Shown here: positions 38,040-46,694 of the stretch, one piece after another | Layout: every line of letters starts with the position of its first letter | Numbering within the stretch: the first letter of the stretch is position 1 | Source: Rhodobacterales bacterium HKCCE3408 | GTDB taxonomy: Bacteria; Pseudomonadota; Alphaproteobacteria; Rhodobacterales; Rhodobacteraceae | Length of the DNA: 64,000 bases | NCBI GenBank assembly: GCA_015689705.1 | Contig: WVSN01000007.1 | Span: forward strand, 50,001-114,000 | Reading direction: 5' to 3' | Program-made: the position numbers and the translations under genes | The notes under the pieces: generated by a model | The model's database searches: none | The model's input: only the letters and a program-made list of their open reading frames with translations | Told to the model about the DNA's origin: nothing

Positions 38040-38153
38040 CCGTGACGTAACGTATCGGTTGATAGACCCCGGCAGCCCGGAGACATACATTCCGCGCATA
38101 GCCTGCCAGACAGCCTTGCGCAATTCGCCGGTCGACCCGACGGGAGGAGCCCC

Positions 38154-39818
38154 ATGCCCTACAAAGCCCCGCTTTCCGATTTTCGCTTCCTGCTGGACAG
38201 CGTCCTGCCGATGCACCGCGTCGCGGCGACCGACATGTTCGCCGAAGCCTCGCCCGACACCGTCGCGGCTATTCTGACCGAGGCGGCGAAGATGGCCGAA
38301 GAGGTTCTGGCGCCGCTGCAGCGGCAGGGCGACCTGCATCCCGCGCGGCTCGAGAACGGAGTTGTCCGGACCTCGCCCGGCTTCGCCGACGGCTACCGCG
38401 CCATCGCCGAGGGCGGCTACGTCGCGATTTCGGCCGATCCCGAATACGGCGGGCTCGGCCTGCCGATGGCGGTGACCACCGCGGTCAACGAGATGATCGC
38501 CGGTGCCTGCCTGTCGCTGCAGCTCAACCCGCTGATGACGCAGGGACAGATCGAGGCGCTGGAGCATCACGCGACCGACGAGATCAAGACGCTCTACCTG
38601 CCAAAGCTGATTTCCGGCGAATGGTGCGGCACGATGAACCTGACCGAGCCGCAAGCGGGCTCGGATGTCGGTGCCCTGCGGACGAAAGCCGAGCCGAAGG
38701 GCGACGGCACCTACGCGGTCAGCGGCCAGAAGATCTACATCTCCTGGGGAGATAACGATTTCTCGGAGAACATCTGCCATCTCGTCCTTGCCCGACTGCC
38801 TGGCGCGGCGGAGGGGACGAAGGGTATCAGCCTTTTCCTCGTGCCGAAGCGCATTCCGGATGCCGACGGCAATCCGGGCGTCGCCAACAGCCTCCGGGTC
38901 GTCAGCCTCGAGCACAAGCTCGGCCTCCACGGATCGCCCACGGCGGTCATGGAATACGACGGCGCGACCGGCTGGCTGATCGGCGAGGAGCACAAGGGCA
39001 TGGCCGCGATGTTCACGATGATGAACAACGCCCGCCTCGGCGTCGGCGTCCAGGGCATCGGCGTGGCCGAGGCCGCCTTCCAGCACGCGCTCGCCTACGC
39101 GCAGGACCGCAAGCAGGGCCGCAGCCTCTCTGGCGTGATCGCGAGCCATCCGGACGTGCGCCGGATGCTGGCAGAGATGAAGGCCGAGACCTTCGCCGCA
39201 CGGGCCATGGCGCTCGACCTCGCCATCGCGCTCGATCTGGCGAAGGCGACCGGCGACGCGGCGCATGTCGCTCGTGCCGCACTCCTGACGCCGATCGTGA
39301 AGACCTATGGCACCGAGACCGGGATCGCTGTCGCGCAGGCCGGGATCCAGGTCCATGGGGGCATGGGCTTCATCGAGGAAACCGGGGCGGCTCAATACCT
39401 GCGCGACGTCCGCGTCACCGCGATCTACGAAGGCACGAACGGCATCCAGGCGCTCGACCTCGTCGGCCGGAAGATGGCCGATGGCGGCGAGGCGATCTCC
39501 GCACTGCTCGACGAGATGGCCGGCGAAGCCGAGGGCGCACTGGCTGACGCCATCGCCGATCTGCGTTCGGCGACCGACGCCATGCTCGCCCTCGACATGT
39601 CCGACCGGGCGGCGGGCGCGTTGTCCTATCTGATGGGGTTCGCTCGTGTGCTCGGCGCAAGCTACCACGCGCGCGCCGCAAAGGCCGATCCGGAGCGCGC
39701 GCGGCTCACGCAGGTCTACCTGACGCGGGTTCTGCCGAAGGCTCGGGCTGATCTCGCCCTCGCCATCGCGGGCGGCGACGACCTGACGGCCCTGAGCGAC
39801 GCGGACCTCGCGGCGTGA
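38154..39818 (+). CDS. Acyl-CoA dehydrogenase, DmdC-like subfamily
   Basis: 554 residues. MPYKAPLSDFRFLLDSVLPM at the start and the added C-terminal helical domain are typical of the long ACAD group that includes 3-methylmercaptopropionyl-CoA dehydrogenase DmdC. FAD-site stretches MNLTEPQAGSDVGAL and the catalytic Glu in IYEGTNGIQALDLVGRK are intact. Whether the substrate is an MMPA-CoA or a fatty acyl-CoA cannot be read from sequence; no dmdA or dmdB is nearby. It begins a four-gene coupled unit. Confidence 0.88.
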   Translation: MPYKAPLSDFRFLLDSVLPMHRVAATDMFAEASPDTVAAILTEAAKMAEEVLAPLQRQGDLHPARLENGVVRTSPGFADGYRAIAEGGYVAISADPEYGGLGLPMAVTTAVNEMIAGACLSLQLNPLMTQGQIEALEHHATDEIKTLYLPKLISGEWCGTMNLTEPQAGSDVGALRTKAEPKGDGTYAVSGQKIYISWGDNDFSENICHLVLARLPGAAEGTKGISLFLVPKRIPDADGNPGVANSLRVVSLEHKLGLHGSPTAVMEYDGATGWLIGEEHKGMAAMFTMMNNARLGVGVQGIGVAEAAFQHALAYAQDRKQGRSLSGVIASHPDVRRMLAEMKAETFAARAMALDLAIALDLAKATGDAAHVARAALLTPIVKTYGTETGIAVAQAGIQVHGGMGFIEETGAAQYLRDVRVTAIYEGTNGIQALDLVGRKMADGGEAISALLDEMAGEAEGALADAIADLRSATDAMLALDMSDRAAGALSYLMGFARVLGASYHARAAKADPERARLTQVYLTRVLPKARADLALAIAGGDDLTALSDADLAA

Positions 39819-40042
39819 CGGCCGCCTCGGGCTTCACCTGGGCGCTGCGAAGTTCCGGCGAGATCGTGATCCGTCACGAGGCGCGCCAGGCCGGAATCTT
39901 GCGCGGGCCTGCCGTAGCGAGGTTTCTGGCCGTGGCAGAGCAGGGCGATGAGCAGGCGGTGCAGAACGCGCTCGCGCGGCTGACCGGCAACTACAAACGC
40001 GGCAACGAACGAAACGCGAAGGGGCAAATGCGCAATGCCTGA
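39815..40042 (+). CDS. Small protein of unknown function, coupled in an operon
   Basis: 75 residues from a GTG that overlaps the dehydrogenase stop (GTGA). It ends inside the next gene, with an eight-base overlap. The middle is helical (LRGPAVARFLAVAEQGDEQA) and the C-terminus basic (NYKRGNERNAKG). Its tight overlaps are the main evidence that it is real. No family known to me. Confidence 0.6.
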   Translation: MTAASGFTWALRSSGEIVIRHEARQAGILRGPAVARFLAVAEQGDEQAVQNALARLTGNYKRGNERNAKGQMRNA

Positions 40043-41072
40043 CGGCGCCGAGGCCATCCGCTTCCCACTGACCGAGCCGCCGGAGCCCGGTGCCGCGGTC
40101 GAGGTCGCCGAGGGTATCCTCTGGGCGCGGCTGCCGCTGCCAATGGCGATCGATCACGTCAACATCTTCGCGCTGGACGACGGCGACGGCTGGACGCTGA
40201 TCGATACAGGGCTCGCTGTCGGCCGTTGTCGTGCCGCCGTGTCGAAGCTGCTGGACGGCGCGCTGTCGACGAAGCCCGTTACCCGGGTGATCCTCACCCA
40301 TCATCACCCCGATCACGTCGGTCTTGTCGGCGATTTCGTTTCGCGTGGTGCAGAGCTCTGGACGACCCGCACCGCCTACCTGATGGCCCGGATGCTGGTG
40401 CTCGACGAGCAGGAGCGCCCGTCCGCTGAAATGCTCGCCTTCTGGCGCGATGCCGGTATGCCGCCAGAGATGCTGGCGCAACGCGAGGCCGAGCGGCCCT
40501 TCAACTTCGCCGATTGTGTCGCGCCGGTGCCGCTCGGGTTCACGCGGTTGCGGTCCGGCGATGCGGTCCGGGCCGCGGGCCGGACATGGGACGTGCGCAT
40601 CGGCCACGGCCACGCGCCGGAACACCTGACACTCTGGTCCCGCGATGATGCGATCGTCATCGGCGGTGACCAGCTCCTGCCCTCGATCTCGCCCAATCTC
40701 GGCGCCTACGCGACCGAGCCCGGCGCCGACCCGGTGGGAGAATGGATCGACAGCTGCCGTTCCTTCGTACCGTACGCGACGGACGACCAACTCGTCCTGC
40801 CGGGGCACAAGCTGCCCTATCGCGGCTTGCCGACCCGGCTCGTGCAGATGATCGACAATCATGCCATGGCGCTTGATCGACTTCGTGCGGCGCTTTCCGA
40901 ACCGAAGCGCGCGACGGAGTGCTTCCAGTCCCTTTTCGGTCGCGTGATCGCTGGCGACGCCTATGGCCTCGCGCTGGTCGAGGCGGTTGGCCATCTCAAC
41001 CATCTGCTCGCCCGGGGCGAGGCAGTCCGGGAGAGGGGCGAAGACGGCGCGTGGCTCTGGAGGCGCACGTGA
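40035..41072 (+). CDS. Metallo-beta-lactamase-fold hydrolase
   Basis: 345 residues. The metal motif THHHPDHVG (about 94-102), GHGHAPEHLTLW (the third-ligand region), and the Asp in IGGDQLLP are all in place. This is a glyoxalase II/lactonase-like MBL protein with an extra C-terminal helical part. In the dehydrogenase operon it may hydrolyse a thioester, but that is inference. Confidence 0.9.
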   Translation: MPDGAEAIRFPLTEPPEPGAAVEVAEGILWARLPLPMAIDHVNIFALDDGDGWTLIDTGLAVGRCRAAVSKLLDGALSTKPVTRVILTHHHPDHVGLVGDFVSRGAELWTTRTAYLMARMLVLDEQERPSAEMLAFWRDAGMPPEMLAQREAERPFNFADCVAPVPLGFTRLRSGDAVRAAGRTWDVRIGHGHAPEHLTLWSRDDAIVIGGDQLLPSISPNLGAYATEPGADPVGEWIDSCRSFVPYATDDQLVLPGHKLPYRGLPTRLVQMIDNHAMALDRLRAALSEPKRATECFQSLFGRVIAGDAYGLALVEAVGHLNHLLARGEAVRERGEDGAWLWRRT

Positions 41073-41533
41073 CCGGCGAGATCGACACCGCGGCCGAGGC
41101 GATGGAAGCGGCGGCCATGACCCGCGCGGGAATTGCCCGCTGCGACAGATCGGGGCCGGAGCCGGCCGAACTCCAGCCGCTGCCCGAGGCCGTCGCCCGC
41201 AAGCCGGTCGGCGAAAAGAGTCCGGCGGAATGGGCCTATGAGCGCATCGTGCTCTACATCCGGAACTTCGAGGAAAGTCTGAACCCGGAAGAAGAGGCCG
41301 CACTCGGTTTCGCGGGATCGAATACCGGGCTTATCCGGATCGCCGGGATCGGGTTCTTCGCCCCGGACCTGGTGACCTTCTATGGCACGGACGGCCAGGG
41401 CCACAGGACGCAGCTGATCCAGCATGTCAGCCAGCTCAATGTCGCGCTCCGCGCCGTGCCAAAGGCGCGACCCGACGAACCGGCGCAGCGGATCGGCTTC
41501 CGGCTGGCCGAGGATCTGGGCCGCGAGGACTGA
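41069..41533 (+). CDS. DUF6173-like protein
   Basis: 154 residues. The GTG at 41069 overlaps the MBL stop as GTGA and has GGAGG five bases upstream; a GTG at 41051 is the alternative. The C-terminal half, with EWAYERIVLYIRNFEESLN then LGFAGSNTGLIRIAGIGFF and HVSQLNVALRAVPK, matches a small family I associate with Rhodobacterales DUF6173. Function unknown. Confidence 0.7.
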   Translation: MTGEIDTAAEAMEAAAMTRAGIARCDRSGPEPAELQPLPEAVARKPVGEKSPAEWAYERIVLYIRNFEESLNPEEEAALGFAGSNTGLIRIAGIGFFAPDLVTFYGTDGQGHRTQLIQHVSQLNVALRAVPKARPDEPAQRIGFRLAEDLGRED

Positions 41534-41630
41534 CCCGGCTGCAACAGCGCCGCCCGCGTCCTTTTGCGCAGGCTGACAGGCCCGGTCATTTGCGCTATTC
41601 GAGCGCCGAACGACGACGGAGACACGCCAA

Positions 41631-41771
41631 ATGGCCGATCACCAGTACAAGCATGGCGAAATGGACGTCACGGACCAGGAGAAGACCTTTGCGGGCTTCA
41701 TGAAATGGGTCGTGCGCATCGGGATCGTCTGTATCCTGATCGTCCTGTTCCTCGCGATTTACGCCAGATGA
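41631..41771 (+). CDS. aa3-type cytochrome c oxidase subunit IV
   Basis: A 46-residue single-helix subunit. An N-terminal polar part ADHQYKHGEMDVTDQEKTF is followed by GFMKWVVRIG and a hydrophobic helix to the end. This matches the tiny bacterial subunit IV of aa3 oxidase in Rhodobacter and Paracoccus. The other cox genes are not in the window. Its stop overlaps the next start by three bases (GATGAT). The ribosome site (GACGGAGAC) is good. Confidence 0.92.
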   Translation: MADHQYKHGEMDVTDQEKTFAGFMKWVVRIGIVCILIVLFLAIYAR

Positions 41772-42409
41772 TCCGCCGGTTCGTGCTGGCGCTGGGCGCC
41801 GCACTCGCGCTGGCCGGCTGTGCCGCCGAAGAGGTCTACGATTCGGTCGAGTTCGCTGCGCGCGCGGCCTACGTGCCGGAAGGACCGCCCACCGTCACGC
41901 TCCTGACGGCCATCTCGAACTCGTCCGGAGCCGGCGGACATGCCGCGCTCCTGATCGACGGGCCGCAGCGCGTTCTCTACGATCCGGCCGGCTCGTGGCA
42001 TCACCCGATGATCCCGGAACGCGGCGACGTGCTCTACGGCATGTCTCCGCAGTTCTTCGATTTCTACATGGATTACCACGCCCGCACGACGTACCACATG
42101 GTCGTTCAGCGCCTGGAGATCAGCCCCGAGACGGCCGTCGCCCTGATCGCGGCGGTGGAATCGGAGGGCGCGCAGGCGCCGGCAAACTGCGCCCGTTCGG
42201 TCTCGTCGGTCCTGTCCCGCATTCCGGGCTTCGAGCCGGTGTCGCAGACCTGGTTCCCGCGCGCGCTGATGAACCGGTTCGAGACCATTCCAGGCGTCCA
42301 GACAAGCCGCGTCTACGACGATGACAGCGACGACAACCTGGAACTGCTGCAGCGGCAGGCGCGGATGGCGCGGGTCGCTCAGGAAGCCCAGGCCATCGCC
42401 GGAAACTGA
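41768..42409 (+). CDS. Lipoprotein with a possible NlpC/P60-like fold, function unknown
   Basis: 213 residues. A lipobox LAGC ends the signal peptide at about residue 18. The core has SGAGGHAALLIDGPQRVLYDP with a His near the start and APANCARSVSSVLSRIPGF with a Cys near the end. A His before a Cys in that spacing is seen in circularly permuted NlpC/P60-type folds; this is my inference, not a recognised family match. It overlaps the cox subunit IV gene, and the pair is probably co-translated. Confidence 0.6.
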   Translation: MIRRFVLALGAALALAGCAAEEVYDSVEFAARAAYVPEGPPTVTLLTAISNSSGAGGHAALLIDGPQRVLYDPAGSWHHPMIPERGDVLYGMSPQFFDFYMDYHARTTYHMVVQRLEISPETAVALIAAVESEGAQAPANCARSVSSVLSRIPGFEPVSQTWFPRALMNRFETIPGVQTSRVYDDDSDDNLELLQRQARMARVAQEAQAIAGN

Positions 42410-42415
42410 CGGCAA

Positions 42416-42446
42416 CGAAAAACCCCCGGCCGGAAGGCTCGGGGGT
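42416..42446 (-). terminator. Terminator of rpsU
   Basis: A 7-bp stem ACCCCCG/CGGGGGT continues into GCC-GGAA-GGC with one unpaired base. On the minus strand five T residues follow directly (A-run 42418-42422). It serves rpsU on that strand and may also slow the converging lipoprotein transcript. Confidence 0.88.
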
Positions 42447-42492
42447 CGTTCGTACGGGCACCCGAAGGTACCGGTTCGCCGAAGTCGGCCGT

Positions 42493-42699
42493 TCAGAGAA
42501 GCCCTTCGCGCTGCGCCTTCTTGCGCGCCAGCTTGCGCGCACGGCGGATCGCTTCTGCCTTCTCCCGCGCCTTCTTCTCGGAGGGTTTTTCGTAATGCTG
42601 CTTGAGCTTCATTTCCCGAAAAACGCCTTCCCGCTGAAGTTTCTTCTTCAGCGCCCGAAGCGCCTGGTCGACATTGTTGTCGCGAACACTGACCTGCAT
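42493..42699 (-). CDS. rpsU: 30S ribosomal protein S21
   Basis: 68 residues, with [19 protein letters not shown] at the start, typical of bS21, and a Lys/Arg-rich helical tail. The ATG at 42699 has AGGAAGGTGG upstream. A much longer frame continuing upstream runs antisense to coq9 and is not real. It is divergent from coq9. Confidence 0.97.
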   Translation of the reverse strand: MQVSVRDNNVDQALRALKKKLQREGVFREMKLKQHYEKPSEKKAREKAEAIRRARKLARKKAQREGLL

Positions 42700-42815
42700 T
42701 GTGGGTGTCACCACCTTCCTAGGTTGAAGTTGCATTTCTCGCAGGAGGTGGCCGTATAACAAAGGGCCGCTAGCTTGTCCAGTAGACGCCAGACGCCAGC
42801 GCAGGAGGCCGGAAT

Positions 42816-43517
42816 ATGACCGACACGACGGACAGACTGCTCGACGCCGCATTGATGCATGTTGTCTTCGACGGCTGGTCGGAGACCTCTCTGAAGGCCG
42901 CCGCGAGCGATTGCGGCATGAGCCTCGAGGAGGCGCGCGCCGTCTTTCCGCGCGGTGGCGTGGACATGGCACTCGCCTTCCATGCCCGCGGCGATGCGAG
43001 GATGGTCGAAGCGATCCGCGCGGCCGATCTCTCCTCGATGCGGTTCCGCGACCGGGTAACTTTTGCCGTTCGCACCCGGCTCGAGATCGTGGAGCCTTAC
43101 AAGGAGGCCGTGCGGCGCGCCTCGACGCTTTTTGCGCTGCCGATCCACGCGCCGGATGGCGCGCGCGCGATCTGGGCCACCGCGGACGCGATCTGGGACG
43201 CACTTGGCGATGCGTCCGACGACTACAACTGGTACACCAAGCGGGCCACGCTTTCGGGCGTCATCTCTTCGACTGTGCTCTACTGGCTCGGCGACAATTC
43301 CGAGGGGCATACCGCCACCTGGGCCTTCCTCGACCGCCGCATCGACAACGTCATGCAGTTCGAAAAGCTCAAATCGCAGGTCCGCGAGAACAAGCTCCTT
43401 CAGCCCTTCCTCGCCGGTCCGTCCTGGCTTCTTGGCCGTGTCCGTCCGCCGTCGCGAATTCCGCGTGCCGACTTGCCCGGCCGCTGGAGAATGCGCCCGG
43501 ACGAGCCGTCGAGCTGA
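42816..43517 (+). CDS. coq9: COQ9 family ubiquinone biosynthesis protein
   Basis: 233 residues. A TetR-like helical fold starts [20 protein letters not shown]; the C-terminal rpsU7-COQ9 stretch ([20 protein letters not shown] then [18 protein letters not shown]) is diagnostic. COQ9 binds lipid and delivers quinone intermediates to hydroxylases. A quinone-oxidoreductase gene follows 65 bases later. Confidence 0.93.
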   Translation: MTDTTDRLLDAALMHVVFDGWSETSLKAAASDCGMSLEEARAVFPRGGVDMALAFHARGDARMVEAIRAADLSSMRFRDRVTFAVRTRLEIVEPYKEAVRRASTLFALPIHAPDGARAIWATADAIWDALGDASDDYNWYTKRATLSGVISSTVLYWLGDNSEGHTATWAFLDRRIDNVMQFEKLKSQVRENKLLQPFLAGPSWLLGRVRPPSRIPRADLPGRWRMRPDEPSS

Positions 43518-43582
43518 CCCGCGAAGGCGGTTTTCGCGACGGAATTTCCCTGATAGGCAAGGCCGAACAGGGAGTGCAGGCG

Positions 43583-44566
43583 ATGCCCAAGACAATGCGC
43601 GTGATCGAGATCCGCGAGCCCGGCGGGCCGGAGGTGCTGGTCCCCGCCGAGCGTCCGGTTCCGGAGCCCGGTCCCGGTCAGATCCTGATCGCCGTCGAAT
43701 TCGCGGGCGTGAACCGTCCCGACGCGCTGCAGCGGGCGGGTAACTATGCGCCGCCTCCGGGCGCGTCCGATCTGCCTGGTCTCGAAGCCTCGGGCAAGGT
43801 CGCGGCCATAGGCGAGGGCGTGACGCGCTGGAAGGTCGGCGATGCGGTTTGTGCGCTTCTGCCGGGGGGCGGCTATGCCGAATTTGCCCTGACCCACCAG
43901 GACCACGCGCTGCCCGTCCCGCGCGGGATGGACGCCGCTCAGGCCGCTGCAATCTGCGAGACGCATTTCACCGTCTGGTCCAACGTCTTCACCCGCGGAA
44001 ATCTGTCCGGTGGCGAGCGGTTCCTCGTCCATGGCGGATCCTCGGGTATCGGCACCACGGCGATCCAGCTCGCGCGGGTCTTCGGCGCGCGGGTCTTCGC
44101 CACCGCCGGATCAGCCGAGAAGTGCGAGGCCTGCATCCGGCTCGGTGCGGAGCGGGCGATCAATTACCGTGAGGAGGATTTCGTCGAGGTCCTCAAGGCT
44201 GAGGGTGGCGCAAACCTGATCCTCGACATGGTCGGCGGCGACTATATTGCCCGCAACCTCAAGTGTCTCGCCGACGATGGCCGGTTGGTGCAGATCGCTT
44301 TCCTGAAGGGGCCCGTTGCCGAAATCAACTTCGCGCCCGTGATGGTCCGGCGCCAGACGATCACCGGCTCGACTCTGCGCCCGCAATCTGACGCCGCCAA
44401 GGCGCGGATCGCCGACGATCTGCGCAAGATGGTCTGGCCTTTGCTCGATGCCGGGCGGATCGGTCCGGTGATGGACCAGGTCTTCCCACTCGACCAGGCC
44501 TCCGAAGCGCACGCGCGGATGGAGAGTTCCGAGCACATCGGAAAGATAGTTCTCGCCGTTCGATAG
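43583..44566 (+). CDS. NAD(P)H quinone oxidoreductase (PIG3-like MDR family)
   Basis: 327 residues of the zinc-independent medium-chain family. The catalytic part begins with IEIREPGGPEVLVPAERPVP and has FAGVNRPDALQRAG; the NADP Rossmann motif is HGGSSGIGTTAIQLA (about 150-165). ISYR-like NYREEDF follows. The ATG at 43583 has GGGAG upstream. The family reduces quinones by one or two electrons, fitting its place beside coq9. Confidence 0.92.
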   Translation: MPKTMRVIEIREPGGPEVLVPAERPVPEPGPGQILIAVEFAGVNRPDALQRAGNYAPPPGASDLPGLEASGKVAAIGEGVTRWKVGDAVCALLPGGGYAEFALTHQDHALPVPRGMDAAQAAAICETHFTVWSNVFTRGNLSGGERFLVHGGSSGIGTTAIQLARVFGARVFATAGSAEKCEACIRLGAERAINYREEDFVEVLKAEGGANLILDMVGGDYIARNLKCLADDGRLVQIAFLKGPVAEINFAPVMVRRQTITGSTLRPQSDAAKARIADDLRKMVWPLLDAGRIGPVMDQVFPLDQASEAHARMESSEHIGKIVLAVR

Positions 44567-44587
44567 GTTTCTCCTACCGGTGATTTC

Positions 44588-44604
44588 CGTAACGTAGCTG
44601 TCAC
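44588..44604 (+). promoter_or_regulatory. Possible PhoB box upstream of phoX
   Basis: GTAAC at 44589 and GTCAC at 44600 are direct half-sites 11 bases apart, and CTGTCAC matches one half of the PhoB consensus. A third repeat is not convincing. It lies about 80 bases upstream of the phoX start, where a phosphate-starvation promoter is expected. Confidence 0.4.
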
Positions 44605-44681
44605 AAACCGGCGTCTACCCTCCCGATGGGCAGGGCGCTCTGTCGCCCTGCGTCGTCATCGAGACATCGAGGAAGCCATAC

Positions 44682-46631
44682 ATGAAAGACATGGATCAGA
44701 AGCTCACCTTCGACGAATGGGACGAGCTGAATTTCCCCCGCCCCGAGGTCCAGGACTTCGACCGCGTCGTGGAACGCGCGATCTCGCGCCGCGGGTTTCT
44801 TGGCGGAACGCTTGCGTTTGGATCCGGCGCCGCGGTGATGGGCACGGCCTTCCTTAAGGGCTCCACAGCCCTCGCCGACGCTCATGCAGGTTCCCGTTTT
44901 CCGTTCACGCCGGTCGCGGCCCAGACCGACAACACGGTCCACGTTCCCGACGGCTATACCTGGGACGTGCTCGTCCGTTGGGGCGACCCGCTCTTCTCCG
45001 AAGCTGCCGGCGACTGGTCGTCCGAGACCGGCGGAACGGTCGAGATGTCCGACAAGGTCTTCGGTGAGAATACCGACGGCATGGAGATCTTCAACGTCGG
45101 AGGAACCGAACTGCTGGTTGTGAACTCCGAATACACCAACAACGACATCAACGTGCCTGAGCTCGCGGCGGGTGTCGTGGGCGAGGATCTCGAGGGCATC
45201 CCGCAATCGGCCGATCACGTCCTGAAGCTTCAGAACCTGCAGGGCGTGACGGTCATGGAGATCGCACAGGACAGTGCAGGCGCGTGGTCGGTCGTCGTCG
45301 ACAGCCCGTACAACCGGCGCATCACCCATAACACGCCGATGCAGATCGACGGACCGGCCGCCGGCCATCCGCTGCTGCAGACTGCCGCCGATCCGACCGG
45401 CACCATGTCGCTCGGCACCTTCAACAACTGTGGGTCGGGCCGGACGCCGTGGGGCACCTACCTGACCTGTGAAGAGAACTTCAACGGCTACTTCGGCGCC
45501 ACCGGAGAACTGCCGGCCGACGAGGTGATCGCGGCAGGCTACCAGCGATATGGGATCAACGAGACTGGCTTCGACTACAACTATCACAGCTTCGACCCGC
45601 GCTTCGACGTGACGGTCAACCCCAACGAGCCGCATCGCGCCGGCTACATCGTCGAAATCGACCCGTCCGATCCGTCCTCGACCCCGATTAAGCGTACGGC
45701 GCTCGGCCGGTTCAAACACGAGAACGCGGCCTCTGTCGTGGCGGCGAACGGCCAGGTCGTCGTCTACATGGGCGACGACGAGCGCGGCGAGTTCATGTAT
45801 AAGTGGGTCTCCTCGGGCACCTACACACCGGGTGGCGACACCGCGACGCTGCTGACCGAAGGCCAGCTCTACACCGCGGTGTTCCATGACGACATGACCG
45901 GAGAATGGGTGGCGCTGACGCCGGAGGCGACCGGCATGGACGAGGCGATGATCGCCATCTTCACCCGCACCGCCGCCTCCGCCGTGGGCGCGACGACGAT
46001 GGACCGGCCGGAATGGATCGCGGTCAATCCGACAGCCGTCGAAGCCTATTGCTGCCTCACGAACAATTCCCGCCGCGGGGTCACCAACGACGACGGGTCG
46101 ATCCGCACCAACGCAGGCGGTGACGCGATGTCGGTCAATGCGCCCAACCCGCGCGAGACCAACAATTACGGACAGATCGTTCGGTGGCGGCCGCATCAAG
46201 ACGATCACACGGCGACGACCTTCGATTGGGACCTCTACGTGATGGCAGGCAATCCGGACGTCGGCGAAGGAGCCTATGCCGGTTCGGCCAACGTCAACCC
46301 GGGCAACATGTTCAATTCGCCCGACGGGATGCAGATCGACACGGCGGGGATCATCTGGATCCAGACCGACGGTGACGACTCGAACGAAGGCGAATACGCC
46401 GGCATGGGCAACAACCAGATGCTCGCCGGGGATCCGGTCTCGGGCGAGATCCAGCGTTTCCTGACCGGCCCGAGCGGATCGGAAGTGACCGGCCTGACCT
46501 GGTCGTCCGACCGGCGGACGATGTTCGTCGGCATCCAGCATCCGGGCGGTGACTGGCCGGATGGCAACGGGGCAACGCCGCGGTCGTCGATTATTTACGT
46601 CACCCGCGACGACGGCGGCCTGGTCGGCTGA
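44682..46631 (+). CDS. phoX: PhoX-family alkaline phosphatase
   Basis: 649 residues. A twin-arginine signal SRRGFLGG with a following hydrophobic run (about 36-65) indicates folded export by Tat. PhoX stretches include VRWGDPLFSE, WGTYLTCEENFNGYF, HRAGYIVEIDP, and PDGMQIDTAGIIWIQTDGD, the last three contributing the Ca/Fe cofactor sites. It releases phosphate from organic esters in the periplasm and is normally PhoB-induced. It is monocistronic. Confidence 0.95.
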   Translation: MKDMDQKLTFDEWDELNFPRPEVQDFDRVVERAISRRGFLGGTLAFGSGAAVMGTAFLKGSTALADAHAGSRFPFTPVAAQTDNTVHVPDGYTWDVLVRWGDPLFSEAAGDWSSETGGTVEMSDKVFGENTDGMEIFNVGGTELLVVNSEYTNNDINVPELAAGVVGEDLEGIPQSADHVLKLQNLQGVTVMEIAQDSAGAWSVVVDSPYNRRITHNTPMQIDGPAAGHPLLQTAADPTGTMSLGTFNNCGSGRTPWGTYLTCEENFNGYFGATGELPADEVIAAGYQRYGINETGFDYNYHSFDPRFDVTVNPNEPHRAGYIVEIDPSDPSSTPIKRTALGRFKHENAASVVAANGQVVVYMGDDERGEFMYKWVSSGTYTPGGDTATLLTEGQLYTAVFHDDMTGEWVALTPEATGMDEAMIAIFTRTAASAVGATTMDRPEWIAVNPTAVEAYCCLTNNSRRGVTNDDGSIRTNAGGDAMSVNAPNPRETNNYGQIVRWRPHQDDHTATTFDWDLYVMAGNPDVGEGAYAGSANVNPGNMFNSPDGMQIDTAGIIWIQTDGDDSNEGEYAGMGNNQMLAGDPVSGEIQRFLTGPSGSEVTGLTWSSDRRTMFVGIQHPGGDWPDGNGATPRSSIIYVTRDDGGLVG

Positions 46632-46652
46632 CGGGATCATGATCGGAACAAT

Positions 46653-46680
46653 GGGGCGCGCGGGGTATCCTGCGCGCCCT
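46653..46680 (+). terminator. GC-rich hairpin after phoX
   Basis: GGGCGCGC pairs perfectly with GCGCGCCC around a ten-base loop, 23 bases after the phoX stop. Only a short TTGT follows, so this is a moderate intrinsic terminator. The next gene converges, ending at 46695. Confidence 0.55.
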
Positions 46681-46694
46681 TGTGCTAAGGCCGG

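Noticed and set aside
44601-46640. 679-residue antisense frame across phoX
   Set aside because: Rich in Arg, His and Asp with no domain pattern; phoX on the other strand is unambiguous.
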